The notes under the pieces: generated by a model
Told to the model about the DNA's origin: nothing
What the model saw: the letters and a program-made list of their open reading frames with translations, nothing else
Databases searched by the model: none
NCBI GenBank assembly: GCA_036971615.1
Contig: JAYKKR010000011.1
Coordinates: forward strand, 682,001 to 746,000
From: Amyloporia xantha
Lineage: Eukaryota > Basidiomycota > Agaricomycetes > Polyporales > Adustoporiaceae
DNA: 64,000 nucleotides
Direction: 5' to 3'
Shown here: positions 47,583-60,952 of the stretch, one piece after another
Layout of the letters: each line of letters starts with the position of its first letter
Numbering within the stretch: position 1 is the stretch's first letter
Made by a program: the position numbers and the translations under genes

Positions 47583-50500
47583 TTACTTACGTGTGATATT
47601 TACGAATGTATACAGCTTTCTGGGCACACTCCGAGCACGCCTGATAGTCGTTACCATACCACTGAGGACTCAACTCCGAGTCCTCGTGGAGGTGAGCAGC
47701 TCCTAAGTCATTGCATACCGCCCGGAGATTGATGAGTCGTAGGGAGATACTTACGGGATGAGACTGGGAGGACTTTGTCCATACATGAATATTCTTTCCC
47801 ATTTGACGGATGGGATTTTTCATTACTGTCAGGACTTGTTCCGTGAGACGACTGTTAGGTACACTGTTGAATTTGGCCCATTTTCAATGCACGGCCAAGA
47901 TTAAAAGGACCCGAGCCTTCCGCTGCCATGATGTCGTAGAGGTTGGTAGTACAAGGTGTGCGAGGCTGCGAGGTGCCCGTTCTTGAACAGTTACTTGTCA
48001 CGTGCCACGGCGACTATTCTCGATCTGTAGATCGAGCGGGAGCAGATTCAACTCAAGTTTGCTTCCGCCTCCTATGTTTTGCCTCGATTGCAACAGTCCG
48101 ACTTGTTATGTTTCGTCTTTTGTCGACCGCACAACTCTATGCGCTGCGATATGACAGTGTTATCAGTGCTACACTGGACAGTAGTACGAAGAGACGCGCA
48201 TACAGTTATGATACTGGAATGGCACTATGCTAATGTATCTTGTGCAGGCCTCCTGGATAAATTGTCTGATGGGCGTAGTAAGTGTAGTTTTCAGCACGTT
48301 CTGGGAGGGCCCACGCATATCGGGCATAGGAGATGCAGGTGTCCTTGCGGCAGGATTAACTCAGCGGTCGTAACAAAATTTTCACGCTGAATCCAGACGC
48401 GCACGGGATCGTGGCTTCACAGCTATTCAGTCAATGGATCCGGAATGGATCCTATTTTTTGAGGTGGAATAACTCGTTGAGGAGTCCGAGTATTTGTATC
48501 CACCCCAAGATGAGTATCAATCCAATTAGAAGTTGTCCAAGTGGTTGAGATATTTCACGTGAGTGTGACGTTCTGGAAATATCTCACATCACCGGCACCC
48601 GCAGATCTAGCTTTGACCTCATGGTGACATGATACTATTGTGGCTTTCTCGACGTCTTGACATTGAAACAGAGTATTCGTCTATCAGTGTCTCATTCTTC
48701 TGGGGGCGATTGTGAAGTCATACACGCGGGCAATAAGGTCGGAATGTATCGGGGCATGGTAGCAGGTCTTCAGTACGTCTACCCGTTAAAGTACATCATT
48801 GTGCGGGTGTTTCACGAGGGGGGGGTCGATTGGTCGGATTCGATTGGCGCGCGTAGATAGTCGCGCGTCACAACGACGGGCACAAGTCACGTTTACCCTT
48901 TTCTAGTCATGCAATTTGTCTTGAAAAACCCTTAGGCCAGCTTATTTTATATACTAATAAGTCTATTTATGGCATTTTAAGTAGGTAAATCAATTGTAGC
49001 ATACAAATTAAGTAGACAGTGTTGTCTAAATTTGAAGGTTCTTGTAATAAAGGCAGTGACTGTGGAAGGCTTGTTGTATGAAGCCGCCTAGTCCCAATAC
49101 TACACCTTATTTCATTAAATGCGCGAACGACGAACGAGGCTTTATTGTGCCCTACCCTCCCTCACTGCGCTCGGGTGGTCTCCCTCGGGCGGGCGAACAG
49201 TGGCCCTCTTCGCACACCCAGCACCGCCGACATTTTCCATTTATGGAACAAAACCATGGCCGGCAGTCTTATCTTGCGAGATTGGGCCAAAGGCTGTTAT
49301 TATTACTCTGGTATTTACTCACTACCGACACGCCGTGACTTGTCCGCCGTGACGCGCGACTATCGGCGGGCGCCAATCGAACCCGACCAATCGACCGTAG
49401 ACTCGGTGTTTCACGACAAGTTATCTAGGTTTCTGATCTTTGCGGACCCCGTCAATATTAATGCAAATTGGCAGAGATGAAATATCTCAACGCTGCCATG
49501 TAAGTTGATCCGACAATTCGGAGTCTTGATACATATTGTAACAGAAACGAGGCGCTTCGCCTATATTCTTCCATTGAAGCTTCTCCATTGCATGCGCTTA
49601 CTCTGGAGTCATACGGCCAACTCTAGAACCAACATTAAAATGTAAGGCTAATAGTCTATGTAGGAGCTACTGTCATCTTTCTGCCACACGTTCTGCAGCA
49701 GTGCTCAAGATATTTCTTCGCATCCAGAACGGGTTTGGCACGAGCGGTGGTTAGACTACAACCCGCTCATTTTCCCCGTTCAGAGATTTTTTTTCCTATT
49801 ATCCGCTGGACAGACCGCTGGACAGACAAAATGCGTAGGCAAGCCGCTCACACCCACTCAGTCCAATGGCACTCGCATCCATTGTGCAGCGGTTTGACGT
49901 TTGCATCGTGGATGGATGTGGCAAGGGTATGTGGTTTCAGGAATCGCGAAACCATTTCACGTTCCAGAAAGACGCTCTTCCTGTTGTTTTGACACCACAT
50001 CTATCCCCGTAGGAATATTTGTCGTATTTTCTTCTCTTGACGATGCATCAGTGGACTCAAGCCTCATATATTTGCCTTTTCTAGAGCACGACAAGGTATC
50101 ACGCCATCATCATTAAATTCGAGTGGATGTGGACTATCCAGGTTATGTCGCGACTGTCCAGTTTCCATAAGCTTCCCCGAGCGTCTTGAAATTAAGTTAG
50201 CGCCATTCGTCGGTGCGGGAGTCATTCCGACGTCCTTGACTGAGATGGACGCAACGTTCCCACTTCCTGGTAGTTCCACCTGGGTGAGTGTCTGTGGACT
50301 CTGCTTCGAAATGGTAATCATAGGCACTATTCCCATGAGGCGCTACTGCTGCCTGGGGCGTGCGTCGTTCTATCCTGTGAGTATTGTCCCGTCATGATAT
50401 AACAGCTGCCAGTGGGTTGGGACATTGAATATGGCTCGGTCACTTTGACAACTGTATACATAGCCAACGGCAGTGGTCATATCCTCCGATGTTCTAACCC

Positions 50501-51312
50501 TACGAAAAGCGACTGGCGAATGTAGAGCTATGAAAAAGCCGTCCGGGAGTCCCCTTCTTTGGGTGCGTATCTTTGTTTAGTAGCCGTGACAGAGGGTATG
50601 TGACAGCCTCGAATCAGCCCTCGTGCCGTCGAGGACCCACCGCATGTTCCCGAAAATCGGTGTAACAACATTTGGGCGACCCGCTGAGACACATCCTAAC
50701 TCTCATATGCTCCGCACGGGACACATCACATTTCAATATCAACGCGTTCCATCAGAGGCTCTCATCGGAGTACAGTGCTGACTTGAACAACCCGGGCTCT
50801 CGTCGCCCCACCGTGCTCGGCTGAGTCACTGCAAGATTGGCAAGAATGTGCTATGGCACGAATACAAACGACGCCTGAGCCCGGAGAGTTGTCCCACAAG
50901 ACAACGACTCTGTGTTGGCTTACAGTACTCCTCATGATACTTGACGGCAATTCTTAGCTCTATTGCGTTCGGCCTGAGGTTGACCTATCTCTCCGTTCAT
51001 CTCACATCTAGTATGCCTGAAGCAGAGAAAATGCTCTATCTCCCTGACCTATGGCCCCTTGGCCGTGGCCAAGGATGATCAGTCCTCGCTATGAGGAAGT
51101 TAAGGCGTTGTCGAACGCCTGGTCGAAGAGCTTTCATGTGTTCACCTCCGAGTCACAGCGGCGTACATTTGACAACGGAGGTTTCTGTGCGTGAACTCTG
51201 CTACTACTACTCTCATTACTACATATATGACTCTGATTTCTTATAGGTCTTATGGCCGCATTGCTGTATCCTCAGAGTGGTAAAGGCCATTCGCCCTTAC
51301 TGTCCGCTCGGA
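47583..51312. other. 3.7-kb stretch without a supported gene
   Basis: Many short frames (up to about 100 codons) with no recognisable motif. AT-rich around 48930-49060. A possible minus-strand spliced frame near 47590-47823 (ending YQACSECAQKAVYIRKYHT) has a CxxC but no further support. It may be old transposon debris. Confidence 0.4.
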
Positions 51313-53188
51313 AAGACGCCAGGTGTCGGCGGACGGTGTCCATTTGGCCGTAGGCAGGACAACTGGCGACGGCGCACTACCCATCTGATGGCACCGCAAG
51401 AGCGAAATTTGGAGTTCTCGCTGCAGCCCCGCAATCTGACGTCAACATAATCCGAACCACATTTATCTCCACTTTTCTTCACGTCTTGCGCGCTGGTTAT
51501 ATAACAAGCTCTGTCACTGCCTCCAGCGACTCAACTTTCCCTACTGCCTCATCAATCTTTGAAGTCTTAGTGCACCACATCATGACTTCCAACTCTACTT
51601 CTGTCATGACTGCTGCCCACTTGGACGCGCAGCGTTTCTTTGGTGCAGGCCGCGTCGATCTCAAGAACATCGGGGAAGGTGAGTGACTCTTTCGCCAAGC
51701 GCGGTCCTCGCTGGTACGAATTAACGTGTTCAATTCATTTAGCCGAGGCCCGTAAGCTCATGTCTGCAGAGCACAAAGCTCTTGGGTACCGTCCTCCCCT
51801 GGGTCCCTCGCCGCGGCCGCCCAAGCAGAGGCGGCAAAGCATCCTGAAGCGAATCTAGGTCTGCCGGAGGAGGCCCTCACGCAAGCCGCGATGGAGGATG
51901 CGGTGCGCATTGAGGAGCAGAGGACGGCCGGGCTAGACTTGGAGAGTGTCGGGGAGGGTGCGTCGTTGGCAGTTCGAGTTGACTGACGAACAAGTGTTCA
52001 CATGCTCTCCTGACCAGCCGACGCTCGTAAGCTGATGTCCGAAGAACATAAAGCTCTCGGCTTCCGTCCGCCCCCGGGCTCGCTCGCATCGCAGGCACAA
52101 GCAGCTGCCGCGAAGCATCCTGATGCAAATGCTCCTGTTGACACGCAAGAGCTGCAGCGTGCCGCTCTCGAGGATGCCGCGCAGATTGCGAACACCAAGA
52201 ACGGAGTTGACTTGAACTCTGTCGGTGAGGGTGAGTCTGCTTCGCTATACCGTGAGGCTGAAGCGGCGACGTTGACATACGCTGTCCCCGCATGTAGCCG
52301 AGGCGCGTAAGCTTTTCTCGGAGGAACATAAGGCGTTGGGATACCGCCCGCCGCGCGGCTCTCTCGCATCAGAGGCGCAGGCCGCGGCAGCGAAGCACCC
52401 GGAGTCGAGTGCGGGCGTCGACGTCGCTACCCTCACGAAGGCCGCAGTCGACGATGCGAGGGCCGTAGAGTGAGTAATCGGCACTCACCACCTATATGTG
52501 GCCAAACATACAGCACAATCGTCTGATCCTGTCTTCGGTAGGACCCGCCGCCAGGCTGGATCGTCTCCTGTCTCACCTCCCGTCAACCTCACTACCATCA
52601 CCGCGGAAGAGGCCCACGAGCTTCAGTCTGAGGAGCACAAGACCCTCGGATTCCGCCCGCCGCCGGGCTCGGTCGCTGCGATGGCGCAGAGCGTCGTGGA
52701 CCAGCGGGCGACGGAGCCCGTGACGAAGGAGCTCGCGGCGACGATTCAGTCGGAGGAACATAAAGCTATTGGACACCTTCCCGAGAGCGGAAGTCTCCCC
52801 GCGACGGCGCAGAGCTTGGCGGACAAGAATGAGAACGGCGGCGGCGAGAGGACGTTGGGCGATGTTGGTTTGTGAAAAGTGGACCGGTCAAGCAACGTAT
52901 AGTAGCATCGAACCAAGGGTAATGTTTGTATCATAGAATTTCACCTCTTCCCATCGCTTCAATTGTAGCAATAGCCATCTTATCTTCATGATAAAATGCC
53001 CCTTAAAATATTGTTGTTATACGAGTGCTCAGTGAATGAGCGAATTGTTACGTGGAGATCTTGAGCGCTTGAGCAATTCGATCGAGTTATCTCGACAGAA
53101 CTTGTGTCTTATATCTTGCTTATATCGTACGCAGGCTGCAACCCCATCTGTCAAATATTCATAATTGCATTCATGAAAGGCCTCTTGA
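51313..53188. repeat. Direct segmental duplication, right copy
   Basis: Near-identical partner of 35332-37162, including promoter, gene and about 300 bp of 3' DNA. It has 45 extra bases at 53087-53131. Its right end (cctcttga) runs straight into the promoter of DML1, whose ATG is only about 90 bp further on. Confidence 0.9.
51582..52875 (+). CDS. SMP-like / LEA-like five-repeat protein, right copy, frameshifted in repeat 1
   Basis: Same exon and repeat plan as 35601-36894. Here the fifth unit is open to the natural end (GSLPATAQSLADKNENGGGE, then RTLGDVGL and TGA at 52873-52875), showing what the left copy has lost. In turn, the first unit is broken: at 51796-51799 there are four C's where the left copy has five, turning YRPPPGSLAAAAQ into YRPPLGPSPRPPK. 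Neither copy is intact as given, yet each is whole where the other is broken, which is best explained by homopolymer miscalls. If the DNA is right, both are pseudogenes. Confidence 0.75.
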
Positions 53189-53280
53189 ATCTGTAGCCTT
53201 GAACCACACTCGCCAGAACATCTAGTCTCGCTTACAACCACTTGAAGCCTGATCGAATTCAAATTCACCATCGCGCTGAA

Positions 53281-55458
53281 ATGAAAGAGATCATATACGT
53301 CCAAGCGGGACGGCTCGCAAACTACATAGGCACCCACTTCTGGAATACGCAAGAGAGTTACTTTACCTACGGCGAAGACGAGGAGCCCGACGTTGATCAC
53401 GACGTCTCGTTCAGGGAAGGTCTTACTTCGAAGGTAAGCTTTATGAGCATTTTCCCGGAGCATATACACACTGTGGATCAGCACCTAAGTCTCGGTCTTG
53501 AAGGGCGAATCAACATATTGTCCTAGATTACTCCTCTTTGACAGGAAAGGTGAGGTCTTCATAGTATCTCTTTCAGGACGGTATAATGATCGGAATTTCA
53601 AGCCAATTTCGGCACACTATCAAACGGGCTGTATAGTGGGCAGGAGGAAGAGGAAGCTGCGGAAGATAGCTTGCTATGGTTCGTAATTTGACCGACCTCT
53701 TGATGCTGGAAAACTCACATGTGCATGCGCACAGGGGCGGAGACGTTGTAGAGTATCGTCAAGATCGCATACCGAAAAGCGACTACCAAAAGCATCTCGA
53801 CAGCACAGCCGATGAAGGAGAACACAGTCAGAAAAATGAGGACAGCCCCCGACCTTTCCAAATTCGCAACGAAGATGTGCGCTACTGGTCGGATTTCAAC
53901 CGCGTATTCTTCCATCCCCGTTCGCTGCAGAAACTTCCGGACCCCGCGGACTGGGAAAATGCAGAGGGCGACTGGATGGCGGGCAAGGGATCCTTTGAGA
54001 GGCATAACATCGCAAGTTTGCTTTACCATCATACTCCTTTCTGTCTCTGATCTTTGCCGTACGGCCTCCTGCAGGTAACAGACTTGATGGACGAATCGCT
54101 CAGACTATTTGTCGAAGAGTGTGATAACCTCCAAGTGCGGCCTTACCGTTTGACCTCACCATATCTTGATCCCAACTCATATTGTATGTGGTAGGGCATG
54201 CAAGTCATGAACGACACGGCGACATTCGGCGGATTCACTGACGCTTTTCTCACTTCCTTCCGCGACGAGTTCCCTAAGCTCCCATGTCTAAGCTTTCCGT
54301 TATTGTCAAGCAGTGTGCCTGAACACCTCGATGCAGATAATGTACGTCTCGTATCCCACTGACCACTTCCTCCATGACTCACTTATGTGCCCTAGGATCT
54401 TGCTATGAGAAAGGCAATCAACGACGCGCTCGTTATCCGAGGTTTAGACGTGCTCTCGACCATGAGCGTCCCAATTCAGGCTCCCGAACTGTGGGCAGCG
54501 GGTGATTGGCTCGACGGCATCCATTTGAACGTAATTGATCCTTTCATGTGGGTAAGATTGTCACTGATGCCTGACTCCAGCGCAAGAGTCTATATCACAC
54601 ATCCGCTGTTCTCTCTGCTCAAATCGAGAGCGCAACTCTTCCTCTCAGGTAAGAGCAGTGTCTTGTCCGTGGAGCATACATCGTCGAACCGGTTATCTGA
54701 CCCTTCCCAGACTGAAGGGCTCAAGAGACGAGCTGGCCGGTGTATGCGGCATGCTCAATTGGGGAGGAAATATGCGGTTTTCTCAGCTTTCGGGCGTGTT
54801 CCCACTCTCGTCACCGCTTAACCCTGAACGGGATCTTTTACGGAGGATATACGATTTCTCTACGCTACCGTCATCAGCTAATGTCGTCGCAGGAAAAGTG
54901 GTATGTATCTCGCGCTATCCCACTGACATTAAGTATTTACGCGGATAAATACAGGACACACAGTCGGAATACTCCCGGATTTACGTCACGAGAGGGTTCT
55001 CTTCCTTTGACCGACGACAATTTGATCAGTGGAGTGAACCTAGAAGGCCAGTACCATATAGGTTCGTGGCATCTCCAGGCTCATTTCGTTTCGTGCGGAG
55101 CTCACTTTCGCTCCATGACAGCATCTACGCTCCGGCATATCCTCTCCCCAGTTCCTTCCCGTCATTCTTCACAGCCGCTCCTACTTACAGTTCGTCCGTT
55201 CCTGGAACCACCGATACTCCTACTGTCCGGGCGCTCTCGTCGATTCACACGATACCGCACACGGCGCACCTTTTTGCTGCATATGCGACCCTAGTCGATG
55301 ACTGCATTCGCCGCCGCCCAGACGTGCTGACTGATATGGGATTGGAGAAGGATGAAGTAAACGAGTTAAGGGATGATCTATGGGCGCTGAGGGATACTCA
55401 TGCTGGCGCAGAGGACGGGGAGGTCGTGGAGGAAGAGTTGGGTGAAGACGAAGAATAG
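53281..55458 (+). CDS. DML1: DML1/Misato family protein
   Basis: Tubulin/FtsZ-like protein needed for mitochondrial DNA inheritance and morphology in yeast and flies. Starts [20 protein letters not shown] with [20 protein letters not shown]. After an intron [15 protein letters not shown], then [20 protein letters not shown] (frame chosen by splice phase), [81 protein letters not shown]-type region replaced by LGSRDEL-like [20 protein letters not shown], and an acidic tail EEELGEDEE. The intron at 54012-54074 begins GCAAGT. Length and order fit the family and the gene looks intact. The duplicated block ends about 90 bp upstream. Confidence 0.88.
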
Positions 55459-55882
55459 AGGCACTTGTATCTTTTCATGAAACACAGAAAATGCATGAAT
55501 ACAGTCAAAAATGTTCTGAATCCTGCGGTGGGATGCAATCAGTCGATTCTTATGCTTGAACTTTGAAACATATATAAAATCCCTGCAATGATAAGTGCAT
55601 ATGTTGATGTATGAAAAGGCGATGGCAGCAGCAACGAAAGGATAACCTGTATTTCGAACGCGCGATCTTGGAGCAATATAAGTCGAAAGAGCATCGATGA
55701 GACTGCAATACAACGTGATCAAACATACACTTTGATACAAATCAACATATGTAGGAAGTCAAGACCAAACGTGGAACGTTCAAAGAAGAGCCAATTGCCT
55801 GGTTAAATGTTAATGGACGTTGGCCATGAGAAGATTGCCAAAGGACGCACCATGAATTCGAGTACTAGAACTGTCACTGTCA
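55459..55882. other. Intergenic region
   Basis: Between the stops of DML1 and the F-box pseudogene. No supported gene. Confidence 0.4.
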
Positions 55883-57620
55883 TCACGACGTCCATGAGCG
55901 TAACCAATGACTGTGGCTATAGCAACGATCGATACACACAGCCGGAAGCTCCATTGTCGGCTCGCTGTAGCACTTTTCGTAGCGGATGGATGGAAAATGT
56001 GCGTCCCATTCTGATGAGAATTTGTACTCTCCCTCATATTTGGGAAGGTACCCGATAACCACCCGCTGAAATTTGAGCTATGATTGCACGTCAACGAGCA
56101 TGGCAAGGACTTCGTCGACTCCATGATGCAAGTGCACGTGAAGTTCACAGAGCCGCGGACAGGCCTTGTCGAGCCTGTTGTTCAGCGTCGTGAAGGCTTC
56201 GAGGAGCACCCTCAACCATCCAGGATGAACGACCTCAATATACAAGGTTTCCAGAGCAGGAAGGGTGAGGAAGGATGGATTGAGGCGAAGGTCCCATTCG
56301 ATGTAGAAGTTGACTATAATCCATAATTCTCGCACCGATACGAGAGCTCCGGAGCGCATCAGCGACAACCAAATAGATACAGGGTACGTCACGTTACTGA
56401 TGTCTACACCAGCGGAAGGGCCTGCAACGATAATCTTATTGAGGCCATTCTGTGAGATTACGACGTGCGCCTTCGTTATCCTCCGTGCCAACACTAATTG
56501 CGTCAATTCATCCGAGAGTCTCTGATCTTGGTCGTTGCGCAGCACTTGCACAGATGCGTCCTCATTGAACATGACGTGAAAGAGCAGCGCCGTAGCCCTG
56601 CTTCCCAGTGCAAGTCTTCGTAGCTTGAGGAGAGAAATAATATGATCCTCTCTGGAACTATTGTCTTCCGCCATCTCCGAAATTGTTAGATCCTCTAGGA
56701 GGGAGCATCCGCTGATCAAGGTGACAAATGTCGATATTTGGGCAACACAGTTCCGCAAAATGAGACATGTTAGGTTAAGGAAAACACCCAGAGGTATTGA
56801 CGGGAAACAGCTCAACAGGAGTGTTTCGAGGTGAGCTGCGTGCTGTTCCACACCATGAAGCACATTTGGATGGATCTTTGCTATCAGTGGCAGGTCGACA
56901 GCATCGATGGAGAGAAACCTAAGGACACTGCTTAGGCAGTCGAGAAATTTCACGTGTGCGTGTGTGAAGTCGCGCCATCGAAGTGACTGGATGCGATGAC
57001 CGTTGGACTGCAGTAGGTTTGACACGAAAGCACCGGGGTCCTGTCGAATAAAGACATGGATGGGGACACCCCCAGAGCATTCCAAGAATAGGTCGCGATG
57101 TTTATAAGGGGTTTCATAGAATGTGCTCCAAAGTACTGGAGTTCCCCGTGCAACAGCAGCCCAGTGACGGCAGACGCCCATGAGCTGAAGACAACAAAAG
57201 ATTCGGGACCTGGCAATCCTGTAAGCGGTGAAATTATCCTCGTGGTCAGTGGGCCATAGTGAGGAGATGAAGGCGTCGAAGATGACCCCTAGGATCTCTG
57301 GTGGTAATCGATTCACAGGCCGCTTCGAGTTCATGATGGTCCGGATGTAAGATAGAGAATAAACAAGATGTTCTTCTAGGTCTCTTACCTTGAGCAACAC
57401 ATATCCGTCAACACTCACTGCACGATGTTATGCGATCAGTCACAATCTACGTACCAACTCAACGCTGAGAGAATCCATCTCAGGCATTCAGCCTCATACA
57501 ATGGCAATCTTTGGATACGACCGACAATGTGCACCTGAGAGATGCTGCGTCTTCCTGTAAATTGGTGACTGCCAGTTTGAGGAAATCCCCCGAGGGAATG
57601 CACTTGTTGGCAGGAGTCAT
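55883..57620 (-). pseudogene. F-box gene with a premature stop near the C-terminus (unit B, left member)
   Basis: Exon 1 from the ATG at 57618-57620 reads MTPANKCIPSGDFLKLAVTN with LQEDAASLR before a donor, parallel to exon 1 of the other F-box genes. The main exon gives VRDLEEHLVYSLSYIRTIMN, F-box VNRLPPEILGVIFDAF, then MGVCRHWAAVARGTPVLWST and LRR-like strands to AMLVDVQS. There a TAG at 56078-56080 stands where both paralogues have Gln (VQSQLGFEQ, AQPQLGFEQ). Beyond it the frame stays homologous: LKFQRVVIGYLPKYEGEYKF, SSEWDAHFPSIRYEKCYSEP, ending near 55883. A single C-to-T change explains the stop; loss is about 65 residues, so the product might still work. Confidence 0.75.
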
Positions 57621-58275
57621 GATTCGGATATCCGGATCCTAGTGGCGAACTTGAATGCTGGTGAATGAGGGACTGATGCTCCGACTTATATGTTTCAGAT
57701 GTGTCAAGGAACAGCTTTGGAGGGCGGATAACTGGGACTCAATCCCGAGTCGACATCCGTGCACACTGCACAGTTCAACTTGTCGAAGTGACAACTGCTG
57801 TTGGCAAAATCCACTACATTCGTGATCGATCGAACTTAACTTGGTCGATGATCAATGTTCTACTAAGTACTATATCTCCTTGAGGGCACGGTGAATATGA
57901 TAACTTTAATCTCATATATGAACAACTTCCACAAAAAAGTGAGACTAGCTGGGTGTATTGACTCTATCACCTAGGCTAATTATTCGTCATCTGCAACAAG
58001 GAATATATTCGTTCATGCTCGGGATGACCTGCCTCTGGAGACAATGTACGGTTTGTCCAACCTAGTATTACGTTGAAATGCAGGATAAATGTATGCGTTT
58101 TGTTCATCAAGTCCGGATGGCGACCTGTCGTTTACACTACCACTCGTCAGCGACGATGCAAGCATTGTCCGGACTATGCATAATACTCCAGAGAAGCCGC
58201 GTATAAGGAGCAATGTCGAAGATACGTACGCTTTGAGTGAGAGTAGTGATGGAGCAGCACGGCATAGTAGGTGCG

Positions 58276-59962
58276 CTAAAACCACGGTCGCAACCACGTT
58301 CCACGGGAATTATCCATGTGCGAAGGCAGCAATTCCATGACCAGCTCCTTGTCAAAAGGTTCGAAGCGAATAGACGGAAAATGCGCATCCCACTTTGATA
58401 GCATTTGTTGCTCTTCCGTATCCTCTAGCTTTACATGTCTGATGACTACCTGCTCAAACCCGAGCTGCGATTGTACACGAACGAGCGACGTCAATGCTTC
58501 ATCGACTCCCTGTGCATAACGTATGGTGATATGGATTTTAGATAGTTGAGGATACACAGGTCTGTAGGTGGTGGCGTTTGACATCGATAAGGCATCGAGA
58601 ACCCCGCGCAAGCAACACATATGTCGAAAGTCCACATACAAAGCCTCCAGTGCGGGAAGGGCTAGTGGGGAAGTACCGGGGAAATCTTCCCATTCAGCGG
58701 AGACGCTAGAAATCCATAATTCTCGTATCGAGCATAGAGCTTTGGGAAGGGATTTCGGCAACCATAGATATGCCGGCTGGCGTACTCTGTCAACGTATAT
58801 CCCAGTAGTTGGACCCATTGCGATGATGGTGCGCTCGAGATACACTTTTTCGATGGAAATGCGTGTGATCTCTGTCACTGACCGTACCTTCGCGAGTGCA
58901 TTCGACAGATTCTCAGCCTCCACAAAGGGATCGGACAATTGCACCGAAGTCTCTTGGCCAACTGTGATATGTGAGAGAAGCGCACAAGCACTGTGTTGCA
59001 ATGCCACACTCCGCAGCCTCGGTAGAGACGGGACATGCCCTTGGTTGATGTTATCGACCTCTATAGGTCCCGAAACCACGAGATTCTGCAGAACAGGACA
59101 CTGACGAAGCAGAGTAATGAATGATGAGAGTTTTCCGTGACATTTCCGTAAACTGAGTGACGTGAGGAAGGGAAAACATCCTTCAGGTACCCAGGATGGG
59201 AAGTCAGACAGATAGAGTACTCGGAGGTTGGGTGTTCGGTCATTCCACCCAACAAACGGATTCGAATCGTCAGCCTTGATACGATGACTTCCGGCAACGG
59301 TGAGATCATTCAGACCTGCGCCTAGATATTTGAGGAATCTGGCATGCTTGCGAGTAAATCCATGCCATCGCAGTGACCCGATGCGACGGCCGTCCGAACG
59401 CAGCAGATTTGCCATGGAATCACTCGGATCCTTCAATACTGAAACGTGTAAAGGGACCGCGCCAGACCGTTCGAAAAAGACACGGGGCCAACCACGATTG
59501 ATGTCGGGGAATGTGCTCCAGAGCACTGGAGTTCCTTTGGCAACAATCGACCAATGCCGACAGATCCGCGTCAGGAACAGACTGCCCTCAAAGCTGGCAC
59601 GGAATCTACGATTATCCCGACTCTTCCCCAGGGAAACGAACTCGTCGAATATTATCCCTAGGACCTCAGCCGGAAGACAGTTTATTAGACAGCGGGAGTT
59701 CTTGCTAGTCCGTATGAATGCAAGGGCAGAAATCAGCTGCATTTCCAAATCTTCAAGCTGCGCGTGGAATTTAAGTGAAGCTTTGATGATCGACCAGACA
59801 TCACATACCAAATCCATGCTATAAAGAGCAATGTGAGATTTTATGAAATCAAAGAACACAGAGGTATTAGTACCTCATCGTCGCTCCATGCTCATGCAGT
59901 TTCGATACCGCCAATTTGAACAAGTCCATTGCCGACATGGACTCCCCAGGAGTGAGGGTCAT
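58276..59962 (-). CDS. F-box protein with LRR-like C-terminal region (unit B, right member)
   Basis: Closest paralogue of 13365-15012. Exon 1 from the ATG at 59960-59962: MTLTPGESMSAMDLFKLAVS, ending ATM before GTACTAAT. A short exon (MDL) and then the main exon: LEDLEMQLISALAFIRTSKN, F-box CLINCLPAEVLGIIFDEFVS, ICRHWSIVAKGTPVLWSTFP, leucine-rich strands (LRVLYLSDFPSWVPEGCFPF, LQNLVVSGPIEVDNINQGHV) and C-terminal WDAHFPSIRFEPFDKELVME. It ends RPWF at 58276. The frame is fully open. It probably forms an SCF adaptor with Skp1; its substrate is unknown. Confidence 0.8.
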
Positions 59963-60952
59963 CTTCCTTGTATTCTGTCGAGGGTAAATTGAGGGCTACC
60001 TGATTGGTATGGCTAGTTTTCGTGTGCTTGAACAGGGGTAAACGGTAAGTATGCAGGATACATATAAGCGAAAGTAAACCGCACCGCTAGCACTGGCAGG
60101 CACTGGACACGAGAATTGAATGGGCTGTATGACGGCAAAGTACACACGTGTGGTGAAAGACTTGATGAATCCTAAAAGGCGTTGGAAGAGCGAGTCCTGA
60201 GTCCTTAGGCTTGAGCCTGAGGCCTGAGGATGAACGTTGGCGATTCCAAGATGGTCATACTCGATGCCTGTGTAACACGCATCTGCAACGCGTTTGTGGC
60301 GTTGAGCGCTAAATTCATACCACATGCGTCCGCCATTTGGGTTTCACAAGGGACTACTCTTTCTTAGGCGAACTGTACAGTGGTAATACTGATATTCACC
60401 TCTTCAATAATCCAACAAATATCCATTGTATCTGATATCGAATCTGAGATGACTTTGTCGACCGAAATGGCCGTCGGTCTGCAGAATTAACCTTCAACTT
60501 GTGCTGCGAGTGTTCAAGTTCGCGTCCACTTCTCGTCATCGTCTCCGAGACTATTCTCGTTTTCTGGTTTCTTGCAACTATGCTTGACGGTGGAGTGGGA
60601 CTTTAACTCGTACAATTGGGTGAGTATTGTACACCCTTGCTTGCTGTACTTCTTCGACGCACACGGAATTATCAATCTTGAACATCTCGTTTATCCCTGC
60701 CACTACACAAACTGCTATACATCACAATTTCCAACGCCTTCCAGATCCTCCCCACAAGATTTCCCAGCATTCATCATACTCCAAAGGGATAATTTATACT
60801 AAACGCGAACGAAGGTAACAATCAAGGCAGCATGCGCCAAACGAATTTGCGCAGAAACGACGTGAGAGCTGCCTTTCTCTATGGGGCCAGCGATCAACAT
60901 GTGCTACCGTCGTGCGGATGAGCAGCAGCGTACTTACCGATGAGCAGGACGC
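59963..60952. other. Spacer between F-box gene and pheromone gene, unit B
   Basis: Counterpart of 15013-15987. Contains the F-box promoter and pheromone 3' UTR with its likely intron. No open frame is supported. Confidence 0.45.
60879..60937 (-). other. Likely 3' UTR intron of pheromone gene B
   Basis: Donor GTAAGTACGC 15 bases after the stop, acceptor CCATAG 59 nt on, branch-like GTTGATCGC. Same geometry as in copy A. Confidence 0.5.
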
